Below are positions 25,289-34,815 of a stretch of DNA of 64,000 bases, in pieces. The position numbers and the translations under genes were made by a program. Under the pieces are notes generated by a model. That model searched no databases and was not told where the DNA came from. It saw only the letters and a list, made by a program, of their open reading frames with translations. Source of the DNA: Mesorhizobium sp. WSM3862. GTDB taxonomy: Bacteria; Pseudomonadota; Alphaproteobacteria; Rhizobiales; Rhizobiaceae. Where the stretch lies: positions 186,001 to 250,000 of the forward strand of contig NZ_NSGE01000006.1 in assembly GCF_002294985.1 (NCBI RefSeq), given 5' to 3'. Within the stretch, counting starts at the first letter, position 1, and each line of letters opens with the position of its first letter.

Positions 25289-26629
25289 TTGGACAAGGGT
25301 GCGACCCACATCAACGCCGGGACCTTCATCGTCACCAACCGGTCGGTGCTGGCGATCGCGGTGCCGATGACGCTTGCCTATCTGACGACGCCGCTGCTCG
25401 GCATCGTCGACACCGCGGTGATCGGGCAGTTCGGCGATGCGGCTCTTCTCGGCGGACTGGCGGCAGGCGCGCTGGTCTTCGACGTCGTCTTCACCACCTT
25501 CAACTTCCTGCGCTCCGGCACCACCGGCCTCGTCGCCCAGGCTTTCGGACGCGGCGATCCGCTGGAGGAGCAGGCGGTGCTCTGGCGGGCCGTGCTGATC
25601 GCGGTCGTCGCCGGCGTGGTGCTTGCAGCACTTGCGCCGCTGTTTGCGGTAGGCGGCCAGTGGTTCATGGGCGCCGAGCCGCGTGTCAGCGCGGCGATGT
25701 CGGTCTATATCCGCATCAGGCTCATTGCCGCGCCCTTCTCGCTCATCAACTACGCCATCTTGGGCTACGTGCTGGGGCGTGGCGAGGGCGGGATAGGGCT
25801 GATGCTGCAGGCCGTGCTCAACGGCATCAACATCCTGCTCTGCTTCCTGCTCGGCCTCGAGCTCGGCTGGGGCGTGGCGGGCGTTGCCTGGGCGACCGTC
25901 ACCGGCGAGTTCCTGGCCATGCTGCTCGGCCTTGCCATCGTGCTGAGGCGGTTCCGCAAGCTGGAGCGGCCGTCGCGCCGGCGCATCCTCGACCTGCCGG
26001 CCTACCGGCGCATGCTGTCGCTCAACCGCGATATCATGATCCGCTCCTTCTCGCTGCTTGCCGCCTTCGCGCTGTTCACTAGGCAGGGCGCCCAGTTCGG
26101 CACGGTGACGCTCGCCGCCAATGCCGTGCTGATGAACTTCTTCCTCGTTGCCGGCTATTTCCTGGACGGCTTCGCCACCGCGGCCGAGCAATTGGCCGGC
26201 CGCGCCATCGGCGCGCATGCGGCCGCCCCTTTCCGGCAAGCCGTACGGCTGACGCTGATCTGGGGCTTTGGCCTGGCGGCGGTCGCCAGTCTTACCCTGC
26301 TGACGGCGGGCGCACAGCTGGTGGCGATGGTGACGACCGCTCCGGAGGTCCGCGCGGTCGCCGACATTTATCTGCCCTGGGCCGCCTTCACCGCGCTGAG
26401 CGGCGTGCTTGCCTTCCAGATGGACGGCGTCTTCATCGGCGCCACCTGGTCGCGCGACATGCGCAACATGATGCTCCTGTCCTTCCTGGCCTTCGCCGCG
26501 GCGCTGATCACGCTGGCGCCCGCCTTCGGCAACAACGGCCTATGGGCCGCACTGCACGTCTTTTTGCTGGTGCGGGGTTTCAGCCTGCTTGCGGTGCTGA
26601 GGCTCAGGATGCGCACGGCGTTCAGGTGA
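25289..26629 (+). CDS. MATE family efflux transporter (DinF subgroup)
   Basis: Inner-membrane multidrug and toxin extrusion pump of 446 residues, with about twelve membrane helices in two homologous halves. Early motifs IAVPMTLAYLTTPLLGIVDTAVIG and FNFLRSGTTGLVAQAFG are typical of the DinF subgroup. The start is TTG 25289 with AAGG upstream; the out-of-frame ATG at 25270 is not used. Its end overlaps the end of the convergent pyrD by 8 bases. The substrate is not predictable. Confidence 0.9.
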   Translation: MDKGATHINAGTFIVTNRSVLAIAVPMTLAYLTTPLLGIVDTAVIGQFGDAALLGGLAAGALVFDVVFTTFNFLRSGTTGLVAQAFGRGDPLEEQAVLWRAVLIAVVAGVVLAALAPLFAVGGQWFMGAEPRVSAAMSVYIRIRLIAAPFSLINYAILGYVLGRGEGGIGLMLQAVLNGINILLCFLLGLELGWGVAGVAWATVTGEFLAMLLGLAIVLRRFRKLERPSRRRILDLPAYRRMLSLNRDIMIRSFSLLAAFALFTRQGAQFGTVTLAANAVLMNFFLVAGYFLDGFATAAEQLAGRAIGAHAAAPFRQAVRLTLIWGFGLAAVASLTLLTAGAQLVAMVTTAPEVRAVADIYLPWAAFTALSGVLAFQMDGVFIGATWSRDMRNMMLLSFLAFAAALITLAPAFGNNGLWAALHVFLLVRGFSLLAVLRLRMRTAFR

Positions 26630-27701
26630 TCGGCTTCGCAGCCCAGCGCTCGCAAGCCGAGTCGCGCAAATCCTGGATCGAGCCAAGCCGCTCGCGCTCC
26701 ACAAACCGCGCCATGCCGGCAACGATGCGGCCAGGCAGCGCCGGGCCGGCATAGATCATGCCGGTATAAAGCTGGACGAGATCAGCGCCGGCGCGGATCT
26801 TCTCCAGCGCGGTTTCCGCCGAGTCGACGCCGCCGACCCCGACGATCGTCACTTGTGGGCCGAGCAGCTTGCGCATCCGGGCGAGTACCGCAGTCGAGCG
26901 CTCGAAAAGCGGCTTGCCTGACAGCCCGCCGGCTTCGCCGGCCAGACTTGCGCTGCGCAACCCGACCCGGGCAAGCGTCGTGTTGGAGACGATGACCCCG
27001 TCGATCCTTTTCTCGATGACTTCGGCGGCGATGTCTTCCAGTTCCGCTTCGACGAGGTCCGGCGCGATCTTGAGGAAGATGGGCGGCTGAACCGACGCAG
27101 CCGCGCGCGCCGCCACCACGCGGGACAGGAGTTCGCCCAGTTGCTCGCGCGCCTGCATGTTGCGCAGGCCCGGCGTGTTGGGCGAGGAGATGTTGACCGT
27201 CAGATAACTGGCATGAGCCGCGAAGCGGGCGACGCCGCGCTCATAGTCGGCAATGCGGTCGGCGCTGTCCTTGTTGGCGCCGATGTTGACGCCGACAATA
27301 CCCGGCCGCCCTTTGCGCGCGGCAAGCCGTCTTTCGGCGGCCCCATGCCCTTCATTGTTGAAGCCGAGCCGGTTAATCACCGCTTCGTCCGCGGTCAGCC
27401 GGAAGATGCGCGGCTTTGGATTGCCCGATTGCGGCAGCGGCGTGATGGTGCCGACCTCGGCGAAGCCGAAGCCAAGCCCAAGCAGCGCGTCCGGCACTTC
27501 GGCGTTCTTGTCGTAGCCGGCCGCCATGCCGAGCGGGTTCGGAAAATCGAGCCCGCAGACGCTGACCTCGACCCGCGCGTCGCGCGGGGGAGGCGAGGCG
27601 GCCGGCAGGCCGCAGCGCAAAGCCGCGATCGACAGGCCATGCGCCGTTTCCGGGTCGAACGAGAAAAGCAGCTTTTGGCCGATCCGGTCGAGCACGCTCA
27701 T
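26622..27701 (-). CDS. pyrD: Dihydroorotate dehydrogenase (quinone), class 2
   Basis: FMN-dependent membrane-associated enzyme of pyrimidine synthesis that oxidises dihydroorotate to orotate with quinone. The 359-residue class 2 form has the N-terminal helical membrane-docking domain (about 1-40). Further motifs are PNPLGMAAGYDKNAE, NRLGFNNEGH, VNISSPNTPGLRNMQ (catalytic Ser region) and VGVGGVDS. The ATG at 27701 follows GGAGGA; the frame continues upstream only as antisense of the neighbouring gene. It overlaps the stop of the DUF952 gene by four bases. Confidence 0.96.
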   Translation of the reverse strand: MSVLDRIGQKLLFSFDPETAHGLSIAALRCGLPAASPPPRDARVEVSVCGLDFPNPLGMAAGYDKNAEVPDALLGLGFGFAEVGTITPLPQSGNPKPRIFRLTADEAVINRLGFNNEGHGAAERRLAARKGRPGIVGVNIGANKDSADRIADYERGVARFAAHASYLTVNISSPNTPGLRNMQAREQLGELLSRVVAARAAASVQPPIFLKIAPDLVEAELEDIAAEVIEKRIDGVIVSNTTLARVGLRSASLAGEAGGLSGKPLFERSTAVLARMRKLLGPQVTIVGVGGVDSAETALEKIRAGADLVQLYTGMIYAGPALPGRIVAGMARFVERERLGSIQDLRDSACERWAAKPIT

Positions 27702-28045
27702 TCGTCCTCCAGCGGCGGGAATTCGTGGCCGTGGGCGCCGAGCGGCAACGGCCTCACCCAGAGAACGGCGTCGAGGGCGAGCGCGGCGTAGAGATGCGGG
27801 AACAGGGCGCCGCCGCGCGACACCTCGTATTTCAGCGCGTTGCCCAGCTTTGCCGCGTCGACAGCGATGAGAAGCAGGTCCGCCTGGCCGGCGAAATGCT
27901 TGGCCGCCGTCTCGCGCACCTGAGTTGAGGTGGAAAAGTGGATGAAGCCGTCGGCGATGTCGATCGGCGCCCCGGTGAAGCGGCCGTTCCGTTCCGCTTC
28001 GCGCCACATGGCTTCAGGCGCGATCTTGTAGATAAACTGAGACAT
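27698..28045 (-). CDS. DUF952 family protein
   Basis: Cytoplasmic protein of 115 residues (MSQFIYKIAPEAMW) of the DUF952 family. It contains GAPIDIADGFIHFSTSTQVRETAAKHF and FPHLYAALALDAVLWVRPLP. Its function is unknown; it is often found beside pyrD in rhizobia. The start at 28045 is chosen because the family N-terminus is xxFIYKI; an ATG nine codons earlier is less likely. It is translationally coupled to pyrD by an ATGA overlap. Confidence 0.88.
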   Translation of the reverse strand: MSQFIYKIAPEAMWREAERNGRFTGAPIDIADGFIHFSTSTQVRETAAKHFAGQADLLLIAVDAAKLGNALKYEVSRGGALFPHLYAALALDAVLWVRPLPLGAHGHEFPPLEDE

Positions 28046-28155
28046 TGGCGCGCTATAGTCCGAACGATCCATGGGGGGAAGGGTGCTTGCGAACTCTTCC
28101 CCATTTCAGGCGCAAACCTGTGATATTGTTCGCACAACGGCTCATGGAGGATAAC

Positions 28156-28593
28156 ATGCGTCTGCAGCACATTCTAATCCCGGCGGCGCTTTGCTCGCTG
28201 GTCGCCGCATCGGCCTATTCCGAGGAGACGGACCGCTATCGGCTCGAAAAGTCCGCCAACGGCTATGTCCGCATGGACACCCAGACCGGCGCCATGTCGA
28301 TCTGCGAGGAGCGCTCCGGCCAGCTCGTCTGCAAGTTGGCCGCCGACGAGCGCTCCGCCTTCCAGGACGAGATCGACCGGCTGCAGAGCACGGTGAAGGC
28401 ACTCGACGAGCGCGTCGCGAAGCTCGAGAACTCGCTCTCGGCCCGGCTGGAGTCCCAACTGCCGAGCGAGGAGGATTTCAACAAGACGATGAGCTACATG
28501 GAGCGCTTCTTCCGCAGCTTCATGGATATCGTCAAGGACATCGACAGGCAGGAAGGCGACGGTGGCACGAAGCCCAGCCCGCAAAAGACCTGA
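28156..28593 (+). CDS. Exported coiled-coil hypothetical protein
   Basis: A 145-residue protein with a Sec-type signal peptide (MRLQHILIPAALCSLVAASA, cleavage near SAYS-EE). A small region with two cysteines (SICEERSGQLVCKL) follows. The predicted coiled coil spans about residues 65-105 (DEIDRLQSTVKALDERVAKL) and the tail is charged. GGAGG lies 5 bases before the ATG at 28156. No function is recognised; such proteins are common in rhizobial genomes. It is divergent from the DUF952-pyrD pair. Confidence 0.75.
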   Translation: MRLQHILIPAALCSLVAASAYSEETDRYRLEKSANGYVRMDTQTGAMSICEERSGQLVCKLAADERSAFQDEIDRLQSTVKALDERVAKLENSLSARLESQLPSEEDFNKTMSYMERFFRSFMDIVKDIDRQEGDGGTKPSPQKT

Positions 28594-28714
28594 GCTCCCG
28601 GGAAAAAGCCTGCGCGCGCGGCCTTTGCTGCTTGAAAACGCGCCGCGCCGCCGCATAATCGTTCCGATCCCGTAAGAAAGCACACAATCGGCGATGGGAT
28701 CCGGGGAGGAATAT

Positions 28715-29374
28715 TTGCCGTCGGGCCACACTTTCGTCATTGCCGACGACCATCCGCTGTTTCGCGGCGCGCTAAAGGAAGCGCTGGCCGGCATAGGCGA
28801 CGTTGCCGCCATCCATGAGGCCGGCGATTTCGAAAGCGCCAAGGCGCTGGTCGTCGCCAATGAAGACATCGACATGGTGCTGCTCGATCTGTCGATGCCG
28901 GGCGCCAGCGGCCTGTCCGGACTGATCTCGCTGCGCGGCATCCATGCCTCGGTGCCGCTGGTGGTGGTGTCGGCTCATGACGATCCAGCCACCATCCGCC
29001 GCGCGCTCGATCTCGGCGCGTCCGGCTTCATCTCCAAATCGGCAAGCATGGAGGAGATACGCAGCGCCGTCCTGACTGTGCTTGCCGGCGATATCGCAGC
29101 ACCCGCCGGCATCGAGCTCGGCGTCGAGCGCGACCCGGAGATTTCCGATCTGATCAAGCGCCTGCAGGCGCTGACGCCGCAGCAGACGAGGGTGCTCGGC
29201 ATGTTGGCCGAAGGCCTGCTCAACAAGCAGATCGCCTATGAGCTCGGCGTCTCCGAAGCCACCATCAAGGCGCATGTCTCGGCTATATTGCAGAAGCTCG
29301 GCGTCGACAGCCGCACCCAGGCGGTCATCCAGCTTTCCAAGATCGGCGGCGACCCGCTGCAGCCGGTGAGCTGA
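28715..29374 (+). CDS. LuxR-type response regulator, CrbR-like
   Basis: Two-component response regulator with a receiver domain (VIADDHPLFRGAL, phospho-acceptor in MVLLDLSMPG, switch lysine in GFISKSA) and a C-terminal LuxR/FixJ helix-turn-helix (TPQQTRVLGMLAEGLLNKQI, then AYELGVSEATIKAHVSAILQ). TTG 28715 has GGGGAGGA just upstream and gives MPSGHTFVI; ATG 28694 in the same frame is the alternative. It faces the transporter-fused hybrid kinase, and the two stop codons abut. This pairing is that of CrbS/CrbR (MxtR/ErcR), which controls acetyl-CoA synthetase in gammaproteobacteria. The target here is inferred. Confidence 0.85.
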   Translation: MPSGHTFVIADDHPLFRGALKEALAGIGDVAAIHEAGDFESAKALVVANEDIDMVLLDLSMPGASGLSGLISLRGIHASVPLVVVSAHDDPATIRRALDLGASGFISKSASMEEIRSAVLTVLAGDIAAPAGIELGVERDPEISDLIKRLQALTPQQTRVLGMLAEGLLNKQIAYELGVSEATIKAHVSAILQKLGVDSRTQAVIQLSKIGGDPLQPVS

Positions 29375-32300
29375 TCATTCCGCCGCGGGCGCCAGCGCCC
29401 TGACGCGCGCCATCATCGAGCGCAGCACGGCAGGCTTCAGCGGCTTGTTGATCACCGGCACATCGAGCAGACCAGCAGCAGTGCGCACCTCGCTGGAGCG
29501 GTCTGCGGTGACCAGCACGCAGGGCAGGTCCTTGCCGTAGGCGGCGCGCAGCTTGGCGATGGCGTCGAGCCCGGTGCCGCCGTCGAGATGATAGTCGGCG
29601 AGCACCACATCCGGCCTTGCCGCACCCGGGTGCATCAGATCCTGCGATCCCGAAGCGGTCTCGACGCTGCAGCCCCAGCCTTCGAGCAGCAGTCGCATGC
29701 CGTCGAGGATTCGCGCGTCATTGTCGATGCACAGCACATTGAGTCCGGCAAGTGAGGATGGCGCGCGCGCGGGCGCCTTTCCCGTCTCGCGCGGCGGCGC
29801 CGCGATCGCGGCGACCGGCAGGATGACGGAAAAACGCGTGCCCTTGCCGGGATTGGAGAAGATGCGGATTTCGAGCCTGAGAACCCTGGCGATGCGGTCG
29901 ACGATGGAAAGGCCAAGGCCAAGGCCTTCGGCCTCGCGAGCGCCCTCGTCCAACCGGGTGAATTCGTGGAAGACGGTGTTCAGCTTGTCGGCGGCAATGC
30001 CGATGCCGGTGTCGATCACCTGGATCTCGGCCAGCTCGCCGCGCCTTCTCACCCCGACCAATATGCGGCCTTCGCGCGTGTATTTGATCGCATTGGAAAC
30101 GAGGTTCTGGATAAGCCGGCGAAGCAAATTGCGGTCGGTCATCACGCCGAGCGACGACGGCATGATTTTCAGGCCGAGCTTCTTTTCGGCGGCGAGCGGG
30201 CGAAAATCGTTGCCGATCTGGCCAAGCAGCCCGCCGAGGCTGAAGGCGGTGTCCTCGGGCTTCAACGCGCCGGCGTCGAGCCGCGATATGTCGAGCACCG
30301 CGCCGAGGATGGTCTCGACCGATTCCAGTGAGGATTCGATGTTGGTCGCGGCCCTGCCGGCCGGCCCCTTGCCGGCCTTCTCGATCAGCGAGGAGCAATA
30401 GAGCCTGGCGGCGTTGAGCGGCTGCAGGATGTCGTGGCCCGCGGAGGCGAGGAAGCGCGTCTTGCTGAGATTGGCTTCCTCGGCAAGCATCTGCGCCTGC
30501 GCCAGCTCCTCGTTGACGCGGGTGAGCTCGGCGGTGCGGCTCCTGACCCGCTGCTCCAGCGATTCATTGGCCCGCTTCAGCGCCAGGTCCTGCTCGACGC
30601 GGCCGGAAATGTCGGCATAGGTGGCGACGATGCCGCCGTCGGGCATCGGGTTGGAACGCAGCTCCAGGATGCGGCCGCTGGTCCTGAGCTCCATCTGCCA
30701 AGGACCGACGAAGCTGGTCAGCCGGTTGAGCATCGTAACCCGCTGGTCGGCGGCGATATCGCCGCGCTCGGCCAGATGCCGCAGGATCTGGTCGAGCGAC
30801 ACGCCCACTTGGCCCATCTCGTCAGGCAGATCGAACAGCGCCCTGTATTGCCGGTTCCAGCAGATCAGCCGCAAATCCCGGTCGAAGACGGTGATGCCCT
30901 GCTCCATCTGGTCGAGCGCGATCTGCAGCAGGTCGCGGTTGTGCTGCAGCGCCTCGGTGGCGTCGTCGAGCAGCCGGAAGGCGTCCTTGGAGTCGCGGTC
31001 GTTGCGGCGGAACAGCAGCGACAGGATAAGCCGCGCCGACGACGAGCCCACGGCGCTCGCCAGCAACTGCTCCGAGAAACGGATGACGTCCATGCTGGCC
31101 TGTTCCTTGCCGTGCAGGGAGACGTTCGCGTTCTTCTCGAAGGACTGGAAGGAGCGCTCGGTGCGCTCGACGCCGAGATAGCGGGAAATCGTGTCCTTGA
31201 GGTCGTTGACCGTGACGGCGGTGCGGAAGCGGCGCAGGCTTGGCATCGGCCCCGCCTCGCGCGGCACGAAGATCGCCGCCTGGATACGCTCCAGTGGCAC
31301 CGATGCGCGGGACAGCGAACCCATCACGAAGAACAGCGTGTTGACTGACAGGCTCCACAGCACGCCGTGGTTCAGCGGCTCGCCGACGGTGCCGAACAGC
31401 GCCTGGGGTCTCAGCGCCTCGAAGCCGAACAGTCCATGGACGACAAAGTCGGAGCCGGGACCGACGAGGGAAGGGAGCAGCAGAGTGTAACCCCAGACCG
31501 CGATGCCGGCGACCATGCCGAGGGCGGCGCCTCGGCCATTGGCGCGGCGCCAGATCAGCCCGCCGATCAGGGCGGGCGCGAATTGCGCAATCGCTGCGAA
31601 GGACATCAGCCCTATCGAGGACAGCCGCGCGCTGTTGGTGCTCTCGCGATAGTAGAGGAAGGCGATGAACAGCATGATGAAAATCGACGCTCGCCGAACG
31701 TTCAGGATCAGCGTCGACCAGTCTTCGTTCTCCGAAGAAGTGGTCTTGAGCAATCGACGCACGAACAGCGGGATGACGAGGTCGTTGGAGATCATGATCG
31801 ACAGCGCCACGCTCTCGACGATGACCATGGCGGTGGCCGCCGAAAGGCCGCCGATGAAAGCGATCATCGCCAACACGTCGTGGCCGCTGAATAGCGGCAG
31901 CGACAGGACGTAGAGGTCGCTGCTGGTCCTTGCGCCGACCAGCGACAGCCCGGCAAAGGCGATCGGCAGGACGAACAGGTTGATCGCCACGAGATAGAGC
32001 GGAAACACCCAGGTCGCGGTGCGCAGCTCGGCCTCGCTGCGATTCTCGACGATGGTGACGTAGAATTGGCGCGGCAGCATCAGGATGGCGAAGCCGCTCA
32101 AGGTCGTCAGCACAAGCCAGGTGACCAAGGACGTGTTGTAGCCCATCGCCTGGCGCACCTCGGCATTCGCCCCGAGCGTCGCCAGCATGTCGCCGGGGCC
32201 GCCGAAGATGAGAAAGGTGACCATAAGGCCGATGGCGAGGAAGGCCGCGAGCTTGACCACCGTCTCGACCGCGACCGCCAGCACCAGCCCGTCCTGGTGC

Positions 32301-32860
32301 TCGGTGGCGTCGGCGTGGCGGGTGCCGAACAGGACCGCAAACAGCGCCAGCAGCATCGCCACCACCAGCGAGATGTCGCTTACGAAAGGATCAAAGGAAG
32401 GCGGCGATCCCGTATAGTGCTCGATCATCAGGCTGACCGAGCCGGAGATCGCCTTGAGCTGCAGCGCGATATAGGGCACGGCGCCGACCGTGGCGATCAG
32501 GGTCGCGATAGCCGCGACGGCAAAACTCTTGCCGTAGCGGGCGCCGAGAAAGTCCGCAATCGAGGTGATCTTTTCGCTCTTTGCCAGCCGGACGATGCGG
32601 TTGAGCAGCGGGAAGCCGAACACGAAGACCAGCACCGGGCCGGTGTAGATGCCGAGGAATTCGAGACCCCGCTCGGAGGAGAGCCCGACCGAGCCGAAGA
32701 AGGTCCAGGAGGTGCAGTAGATGGCGAGGCTGAGCGCATAGATGGAGGGCCGTGCGCGGCCGAGCCCGGCTGCCACGGAGCGCCGGTCGCCGACGCTGGC
32801 GATGGCAAAAAGCAGCGTCACATAGGCGATCGCGATGATGACGACGAACCAGCCTTGCAC
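29375..32860 (-). CDS. Hybrid histidine kinase with N-terminal sodium/solute-symporter domain (CrbS-like)
   Basis: Inner-membrane sensor of 1161 residues. Residues 1 to about 560 are an SSS/SLC5-type transporter domain with about thirteen helices (YCTSWTFFGSVGLSSERG; ITSIADFLGARYGKS). A linker and PAS domain follow (about 660-770, ITVFDRDLRLICWN), then a coiled coil. The HisKA domain has phospho-acceptor His809 (SAGHDILQPLNAARL). The HATPase domain has NLVSNAIKYT and GLGLGLSIV. The receiver domain carries Asp1089 (VVLADYHLDGG). Architecture and length match CrbS/MxtR-type sensors linked to acetate use. The partner regulator is the convergent LuxR-type gene. Whether it transports as well as senses is unknown. 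Confidence 0.9.
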   Translation of the reverse strand: MQGWFVVIIAIAYVTLLFAIASVGDRRSVAAGLGRARPSIYALSLAIYCTSWTFFGSVGLSSERGLEFLGIYTGPVLVFVFGFPLLNRIVRLAKSEKITSIADFLGARYGKSFAVAAIATLIATVGAVPYIALQLKAISGSVSLMIEHYTGSPPSFDPFVSDISLVVAMLLALFAVLFGTRHADATEHQDGLVLAVAVETVVKLAAFLAIGLMVTFLIFGGPGDMLATLGANAEVRQAMGYNTSLVTWLVLTTLSGFAILMLPRQFYVTIVENRSEAELRTATWVFPLYLVAINLFVLPIAFAGLSLVGARTSSDLYVLSLPLFSGHDVLAMIAFIGGLSAATAMVIVESVALSIMISNDLVIPLFVRRLLKTTSSENEDWSTLILNVRRASIFIMLFIAFLYYRESTNSARLSSIGLMSFAAIAQFAPALIGGLIWRRANGRGAALGMVAGIAVWGYTLLLPSLVGPGSDFVVHGLFGFEALRPQALFGTVGEPLNHGVLWSLSVNTLFFVMGSLSRASVPLERIQAAIFVPREAGPMPSLRRFRTAVTVNDLKDTISRYLGVERTERSFQSFEKNANVSLHGKEQASMDVIRFSEQLLASAVGSSSARLILSLLFRRNDRDSKDAFRLLDDATEALQHNRDLLQIALDQMEQGITVFDRDLRLICWNRQYRALFDLPDEMGQVGVSLDQILRHLAERGDIAADQRVTMLNRLTSFVGPWQMELRTSGRILELRSNPMPDGGIVATYADISGRVEQDLALKRANESLEQRVRSRTAELTRVNEELAQAQMLAEEANLSKTRFLASAGHDILQPLNAARLYCSSLIEKAGKGPAGRAATNIESSLESVETILGAVLDISRLDAGALKPEDTAFSLGGLLGQIGNDFRPLAAEKKLGLKIMPSSLGVMTDRNLLRRLIQNLVSNAIKYTREGRILVGVRRRGELAEIQVIDTGIGIAADKLNTVFHEFTRLDEGAREAEGLGLGLSIVDRIARVLRLEIRIFSNPGKGTRFSVILPVAAIAAPPRETGKAPARAPSSLAGLNVLCIDNDARILDGMRLLLEGWGCSVETASGSQDLMHPGAARPDVVLADYHLDGGTGLDAIAKLRAAYGKDLPCVLVTADRSSEVRTAAGLLDVPVINKPLKPAVLRSMMARVRALAPAAE

Positions 32861-33110
32861 GGTTCGAACTTCCTTCCTGACCGGCTGCTCGTCCGGTTAT
32901 CAAACGCAACCACAGCTTTGACGCCAAGTCCACCGCGGCTTTCGACGCATAGGTGCTTGGTGACGCCCAGAAGCGCGAACCGGTTAGGCACAAACCGGCG
33001 GCTCCGCCCTTTTTCCGGTTTTGCAACTGGGGGTTTTTGTTATTGTGGCTTCGGGGCCGGCGCCGGAGAGCCGGGGCGGCAGCGCGGCCCGTCATGGCAA
33101 GGAGGGTCGG

Positions 33111-33533
33111 ATGCTGAAAGAATTCCAGGAATTCATCTCCAAGGGCAATGTGATGGACTTGGCCGTCGCCGTCATCATCGGCGCCGCCTTCGGCAAGATC
33201 GTCGATTCGCTGGTCAATGACATCATCATGCCGATCATCGGCGCGATTTTCGGCGGGCTTGACTTCAACAATTACTTCTTTGGGCTGTCCTCCAATGTGC
33301 ACTCGGCCACGCTGGCCGAAGCCAAGAAAGAGGGAGCCGTTTTCGCCTATGGCAGCTTCATCACCGTCGTGCTGAATTTTCTGATCCTCGCCTTCATCAT
33401 TTTCTTGATGGTCAAGGCAGTGAACAATCTGCGCAGGCGGCTGGAGCGAGAGAAGCCCGCGCCTGCAGCGGCGCCGCCGCCGGCGGATGTCCAGCTTCTG
33501 ACCGAAATCCGAGACCTGCTCGCCAGGAAATAA
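33111..33533 (+). CDS. mscL: Large-conductance mechanosensitive channel MscL
   Basis: Inner-membrane channel that opens under hypo-osmotic tension, 140 residues. It has the amphipathic N-terminal helix MLKEFQEFISKGNVMDLAV, TM1 AVAVIIGAAFGKIVDSLVND, the periplasmic loop, TM2 (about 70-92, SFITVVLNFLILAFIIFLMV) and a Pro/Ala linker before the C-terminal helix bundle. AAGGAGG lies 5 bases before the ATG at 33111. It is monocistronic and followed by a clear terminator. Confidence 0.97.
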   Translation: MLKEFQEFISKGNVMDLAVAVIIGAAFGKIVDSLVNDIIMPIIGAIFGGLDFNNYFFGLSSNVHSATLAEAKKEGAVFAYGSFITVVLNFLILAFIIFLMVKAVNNLRRRLEREKPAPAAAPPPADVQLLTEIRDLLARK

Positions 33534-33558
33534 CGCATCCAACGTTCTTTGCTGGACC

Positions 33559-33588
33559 AAAACCCCGGCCGCTTGCGGCTGGGGTTTT
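33559..33588 (+). terminator. Rho-independent terminator of mscL
   Basis: AACCCC plus GGCCGC pairs with GCGGC plus GGGGTT across a TT loop (about 33561-33586), and four T follow. AAAA precedes the stem, so it could also act on the other strand. It lies 26 bases after the mscL stop. Confidence 0.88.
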
Positions 33589-33637
33589 CTGTTCAGTGAT
33601 CTGGTAAGAGCGCAGCAAAACGAGCACGGATTTGTCC

Positions 33638-34804
33638 ATGACCCTGATTGAGACCTTGCGCGCCCAAGCCCGTGCTGCCCCCGAAAGCGGCATTGTCGCC
33701 GTCGTCAATCACGGCCGCTTGCGCGAAGGCCTGATTCCGCTCTGGGCCGGAGAGGGCGACCTGCCGACGCCTTCCTTCATCAGCGATGCCGCCGCAGGCG
33801 GCCTCGCCAATGGCGAGACCTTCTACACCTGGCAGAAGGGCATTCCCGAGCTTAGGCAGGCGCTCGCCCGCTACTATACCAGGCATTTCGGCCAGCGCTT
33901 CGCCGAGGAAGAATTCATCGTCACCGGCTCGGGCATGCATGCCATTCAGCTGGCCATCGACGCGATCGCCGGCAGCGGCGACGAGGTCGTCTATCTCTCG
34001 CCGGCGTGGCCGAATTTCGCTGCCGCCGCCGGTGTTGCCGGCGCTGTTCCCGTGCCGGTCACGCTCGACCAGTCCGGCAATGGCTGGTCCTGCGATGTCG
34101 ACAAGATCGCAGCCGCCATCACGCCGCGTACCAAGGCGCTGTTCATCAATACCCCCTCGAACCCGACCGGCTGGACAGCCGACAAGGAAACGCTTCAAGC
34201 GATCCTCGATCTGGCCCGCACGAAGAAGCTTTGGATCATCGCCGACGAGATCTATGCGCTGTTCCACTATGGCCACGGCCGCGCGCCGTCTTTCCTCGAT
34301 ATCGCAACGGCGGAAGACCGCATCCTGTTCGTCAACAGCTTCTCCAAGAACTGGGCGATGACCGGCTGGCGAGTCGGCTGGATCAAGACGCATCCGGCGC
34401 TGCAGCAGGTGTTCGAGAACCTGATCCAGTATTCGACCTCGGGCGTCGCCCAGTTCATGCAGCGCGGCGCGGTTGCGGCCCTCGACAAGGGTGACGGCTT
34501 TATCGTCGAGCAGGTGGAGCGGGCACGTGCGGCGCGCGATCTGGTCTGCGACATCCTGGGTGCCACCGGCAAGGCGCGCTTCACCGTGCCGCAAGGTGCG
34601 TTCTACCTGTTCTTCACCGTCGACGGCATCACCGATTCCCGCGCCGCCGCCTTCGACATCGTCGACAACGCCAATGTCGGTCTGGCGCCCGGCACGGCCT
34701 TCGGCCCCGGCGGAGAGGCTTTCCTCAGACTATGCTTCCACCGCCGCCTCGATCAGCTCGAGGAAGCGGCAAATCGCCTGGCGAAATGGATGAAGACGGT
34801 CTGA
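33638..34804 (+). CDS. Class I/II PLP-dependent aminotransferase
   Basis: Fold-type I aminotransferase of 388 residues, similar to aspartate/aromatic aminotransferases of the AspB group. It shows TWQKGIPELRQALARYY, the TGSGMHAIQLAIDA cofactor loop, NTPSNPTGW, IIADEIYALF and the Schiff-base motif VNSFSKNWAMTGWRVGW. ATG 33638 is preferred over TTG 33632, which lies two codons upstream. The substrate is not determined by sequence. It is convergent with hemA, with an 11-base gap. Confidence 0.88.
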   Translation: MTLIETLRAQARAAPESGIVAVVNHGRLREGLIPLWAGEGDLPTPSFISDAAAGGLANGETFYTWQKGIPELRQALARYYTRHFGQRFAEEEFIVTGSGMHAIQLAIDAIAGSGDEVVYLSPAWPNFAAAAGVAGAVPVPVTLDQSGNGWSCDVDKIAAAITPRTKALFINTPSNPTGWTADKETLQAILDLARTKKLWIIADEIYALFHYGHGRAPSFLDIATAEDRILFVNSFSKNWAMTGWRVGWIKTHPALQQVFENLIQYSTSGVAQFMQRGAVAALDKGDGFIVEQVERARAARDLVCDILGATGKARFTVPQGAFYLFFTVDGITDSRAAAFDIVDNANVGLAPGTAFGPGGEAFLRLCFHRRLDQLEEAANRLAKWMKTV

Positions 34805-34815
34805 GACGGGTGGCT

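Noticed and set aside
29375..32860. Possible separate sodium/proline symporter gene (putP-like) in the first half of the kinase gene
   Set aside because: The frame is continuous into PAS, kinase and receiver domains without an internal stop or start. The fusion is a known architecture.
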